A stretch of DNA of 64,000 bases from the NCBI GenBank assembly GCA_963772815.1, contig CAVYYV010000003.1:322261-386260 (forward strand), read 5' to 3'. Below, in pieces: positions 61,977 to 64,000 of the stretch. This DNA is from DATFFO01 sp963772815. Lineage in GTDB: Bacteria; Actinomycetota; Acidimicrobiia; Spongiisociales; ZC4RG35. Below the pieces are notes generated by a model. It did no database searches. It had not been told where the DNA came from and saw only the letters and a program-made list of their open reading frames with translations. Numbering within the stretch: position 1 is the stretch's first letter; each line of letters opens with the position of its first letter. The translations under genes were made by a program, and so were the position numbers.

Positions 61977-63119
61977 GAGGTAGGTATGTCGTGAGACCGA
62001 ATGGTCTATACTTGAAGCGACACGGTTGGCATGGAGCCACCTGAAGGAGGAAGTTGAGGAGAAACCCTGATGCCACAAGGACTCTGGCATTGGTGGCAGG
62101 AATTTGCCGACAACGTGGAACCTGATCCAGCTGAAATTGCTTTTGTCTGAGGTCGTCGTGAGGCGAATGAGGACTGGACTTAACCTCACGAGGTCTCGTT
62201 GACATCTGAACGCATGAAGATGGCCACCCAGCCAGCCGATGGCCGCCTCAAGATCGGAGCGCTCGGCCGAAGAGAGAGAATGAGAGCGCACGACGATCCT
62301 CGCCACACTCGGCGGCTCAACGCCGCGGAGCGCGAAGTTTTTAGTTGAGAGAACGCTGCTGCTATGTTTCCTCTTATACATTTTTCCCATGGCGGGACAC
62401 AATCCTCGCGAAGCTTTGTGTCGCGCCGATTTCAGCGAAAAGACTCACGGAGCTGACGCTCGTCATTGTAGACCGGTGTCGCTTGAGTTTTTCTTCTCGA
62501 CTTTTGTGTCGATAGGGGAATGTGTCGCCGAACACAATCCGTATGAACACACGAGAGTTCTTCAGCGAGTTGCTCGATGACTCGGATGATCGCATCAGTG
62601 ACGTCGCGGTTGTGTGTGTGCTTGCCTTCTTGATCGATCGGAGTTGGTTGGTGCACTGGTCACGGCCAGATTCTATCTGGGAGGATCTCGCTGATCTGGG
62701 AAGGCCGGGTTTTTATTGACTGAGATCGCAGCCCACGGAATCCCTCACCGTCGGACGAACTCGTGGATGTCCCGAGCTGTGGTCCTTCACGAACAGCGAC
62801 GGGAGGGACCTCCGAATGTGGGTGCGTTGGCGGTCAGGGTCATCTCGCCGTAGAGAGTCGTGATGAAGAACGCATCATTGGAGGTCACATGATCAGCGTT
62901 TCCGCCCACGGCAGGCGGCCTTCATCCCGCTCAGCGATTTGGGCAACTCCGAGTCGTTGTTGTTATCTGAACAGCTGATCAGCGATTGGCTCTTCCAGCT
63001 CCTCTCACCGGTGGACGCAACTGGTTGGTGTTGGTTTTTTATTTCCATGGTTGCCCCAAGCAGCAACTCAGCGATGACAGATCCTGCCGGCGGTATACCT
63101 ACGATCGGCGAGACCTCAC
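61977..63119. other. Stretch with no supported gene
   Basis: This stretch of about 1.1 kb has only short open frames on both strands and no recognisable domain. A near-repeat of TTGTCTGAGGT followed by GTCGTGAG occurs at about 61970 and 62144. Base composition looks less GC-rich than the rest. It may hold the downstream part of the broken gene at the right edge, scrambled by indels. Confidence 0.4.
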
Positions 63120-64000
63120 GAAACCGGCGAAGGATGGCACTCGGCGAGGTTTAGTGAGCGTCGGAGCGCATGAGATTCCGATGGACTGGGCCATACCTCC
63201 AGGATGATGCGGCGAGGAGACGTGACCGCCCGTCGATCTCGTCCATCCCATGTGTCGTGCCCCACGATCGATTGGCGAGCTTTAGGAGCGAGTGCCTTTG
63301 AGGAGTTCACGTTTTCCTCCCACGCCCATTGGACTCTGTCGAGTCCAGCTTCGCTGTGACCAACGTAAGGTCCCAAGCTGATGCTTGCGCCGTGCCCGTT
63401 GATTTTCTCGTTTCATAGTATTGTCACCCTGGGCATTGGCAATGTTGTTGCCAGCTCTGCGGCAGAACATGTTCGACGTGCAGAACGTGCCGATGGTGAC
63501 TGCTCGGAGAGACCACGTCGCAGGCGCCTTTTCTACCGTCTTCCAAGATCATGGTGAGCCTGCGCCCGGCTTGAGAGTGGTGTAGACAGGGGCTGTCGTC
63601 AGTTCTCGTGAACGCGCTCGTCGACTCGCCATTCTGTGCGTCCCCCTGCGCCTCCGAAGCGAGGAACAACAGCATCAGAGGAAACAGACGAGTCGCTCTT
63701 GATGCGGCCTACGAGAGTCGGAGCCACCTTGTTGTAATCCTCGGTGGTGCCCCGGATGATTGCCCGGCGCACCAGCCACGATTCGATTGCCCCAATGTGT
63801 GCCGATGGTCATCAGGGCGTCGAGCTCGTCGTCGGGGAGCTTGCGGAGAGAAGCAGGAACACGAATGGGACGAAAGTCGTCACATCGAGCGTTGGATCTC
63901 GGTCGAGAAAGGCTCCGTCCTCTCGAGTCCTTCTTGGAAAGCATCAAGGAGTCGTAGATGTCGGCGTAACGGAGACATCGGATCAGCTTTCACCTTACCG
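63120..64000 (-). pseudogene. DUF262/DUF1524 (GmrSD-like) nuclease gene, frameshifted and partial
   Basis: Reading right to left and allowing frame changes gives AIESWLVRRAIIRGTTEDYN (typical of the DUF262 C-terminal helices), then YTTLKPGRRLTMILE, TLHVEHVLPQSW (the HNH-like H-x-x-P-Q motif of DUF1524), TLVTAKLDSTESNG (the L-G-N-L-T-L...S-N-G motif), SIVGHDTWD, DEIDGRSRLLAAS and ILEVWPSPSE. This order matches the C-terminal half of GmrSD-type restriction proteins, which cut modified phage DNA. The N-terminal half with the DGQQR motif would lie beyond 64000. Several single-base shifts break it. Confidence 0.7.

Noticed and set aside
61956..62402. 148-codon minus-strand frame at the right edge
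   Set aside because: No recognisable domain, and it overlaps the integrase end; the region appears indel-ridden.

Overview
The window looks like a high-GC chromosome segment from an actinobacterium, probably an Acidimicrobiia-like lineage. This is inference from gene order (rsfS-nadD; proB-obgE-rpmA-rplU-rne; rodA-mrdA-mreD-mreC-mreB-ndk-folC; clpX-clpP-tig), from the LPFTG wall-anchor proteins and from Thr-rich lipoprotein linkers. No rRNA is present. Most genes sit in tight operons with 1 to 4 base stop/start overlaps.

Layout. 1-6.3 kb: the first codons of a DsrC/TusE-like gene, an SQR-like flavoprotein, and a divergent pstSCAB operon carrying two pstB genes and no phoU. 6.3-8.0 kb: Dps and small stress-type proteins. 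8.0-14.7 kb: a complete N-type ATP synthase operon in the order atpD-C-Q-R-B-E-F-A-G, with a Na+-type ligand set in the c subunit and a fused b/delta subunit. 14.7-25.5 kb is an accessory zone: a MITE-like element, a mazEF-like toxin-antitoxin pair, membrane proteins, a cyclase/NB-ARC regulator, an IS110 element, a broken SnoaL-like gene, a transposase remnant and tRNA-Ala.

25.5-35.8 kb: rsfS, nadD, an M23-like protein, a tandem GAPDH pair whose first member lacks the catalytic Cys, a response regulator, a MoxR/VWA pair, and a potassium uptake operon (two TrkA-type proteins, a 48-residue membrane protein, TrkH, an OB-like membrane protein). 35.8-49.3 kb: housekeeping and cell-shape genes. 49.3-51.3 kb: two LPFTG surface proteins with minisatellites. 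51.4-54.8 kb: clpX, clpP, tig. 54.8-55.3 kb: tRNA-His followed by four 89-base repeats made from pieces of that tRNA. 55.3-60.3 kb: a cupredoxin lipoprotein and an overlapping operon joining a GltD-like iron-sulfur flavoprotein to cytochrome b, Rieske protein and cytochrome c. 60.5-64 kb: tRNA-Arg, tRNA-Gly, a frameshifted integrase, and a frameshifted DUF262/DUF1524 (GmrSD-like) gene running off the window.

The common theme is energy conservation under changing oxygen, phosphate and ion supply. Three palindromes resembling DosR/DevR/OsdR sites lie upstream of the SQR gene, the N-ATPase operon and the cupredoxin gene, which suggests one hypoxia-type regulon. Single-base frameshifts in rpmA and mreB, both normally essential, point to residual sequence errors and call for caution with the other broken genes.
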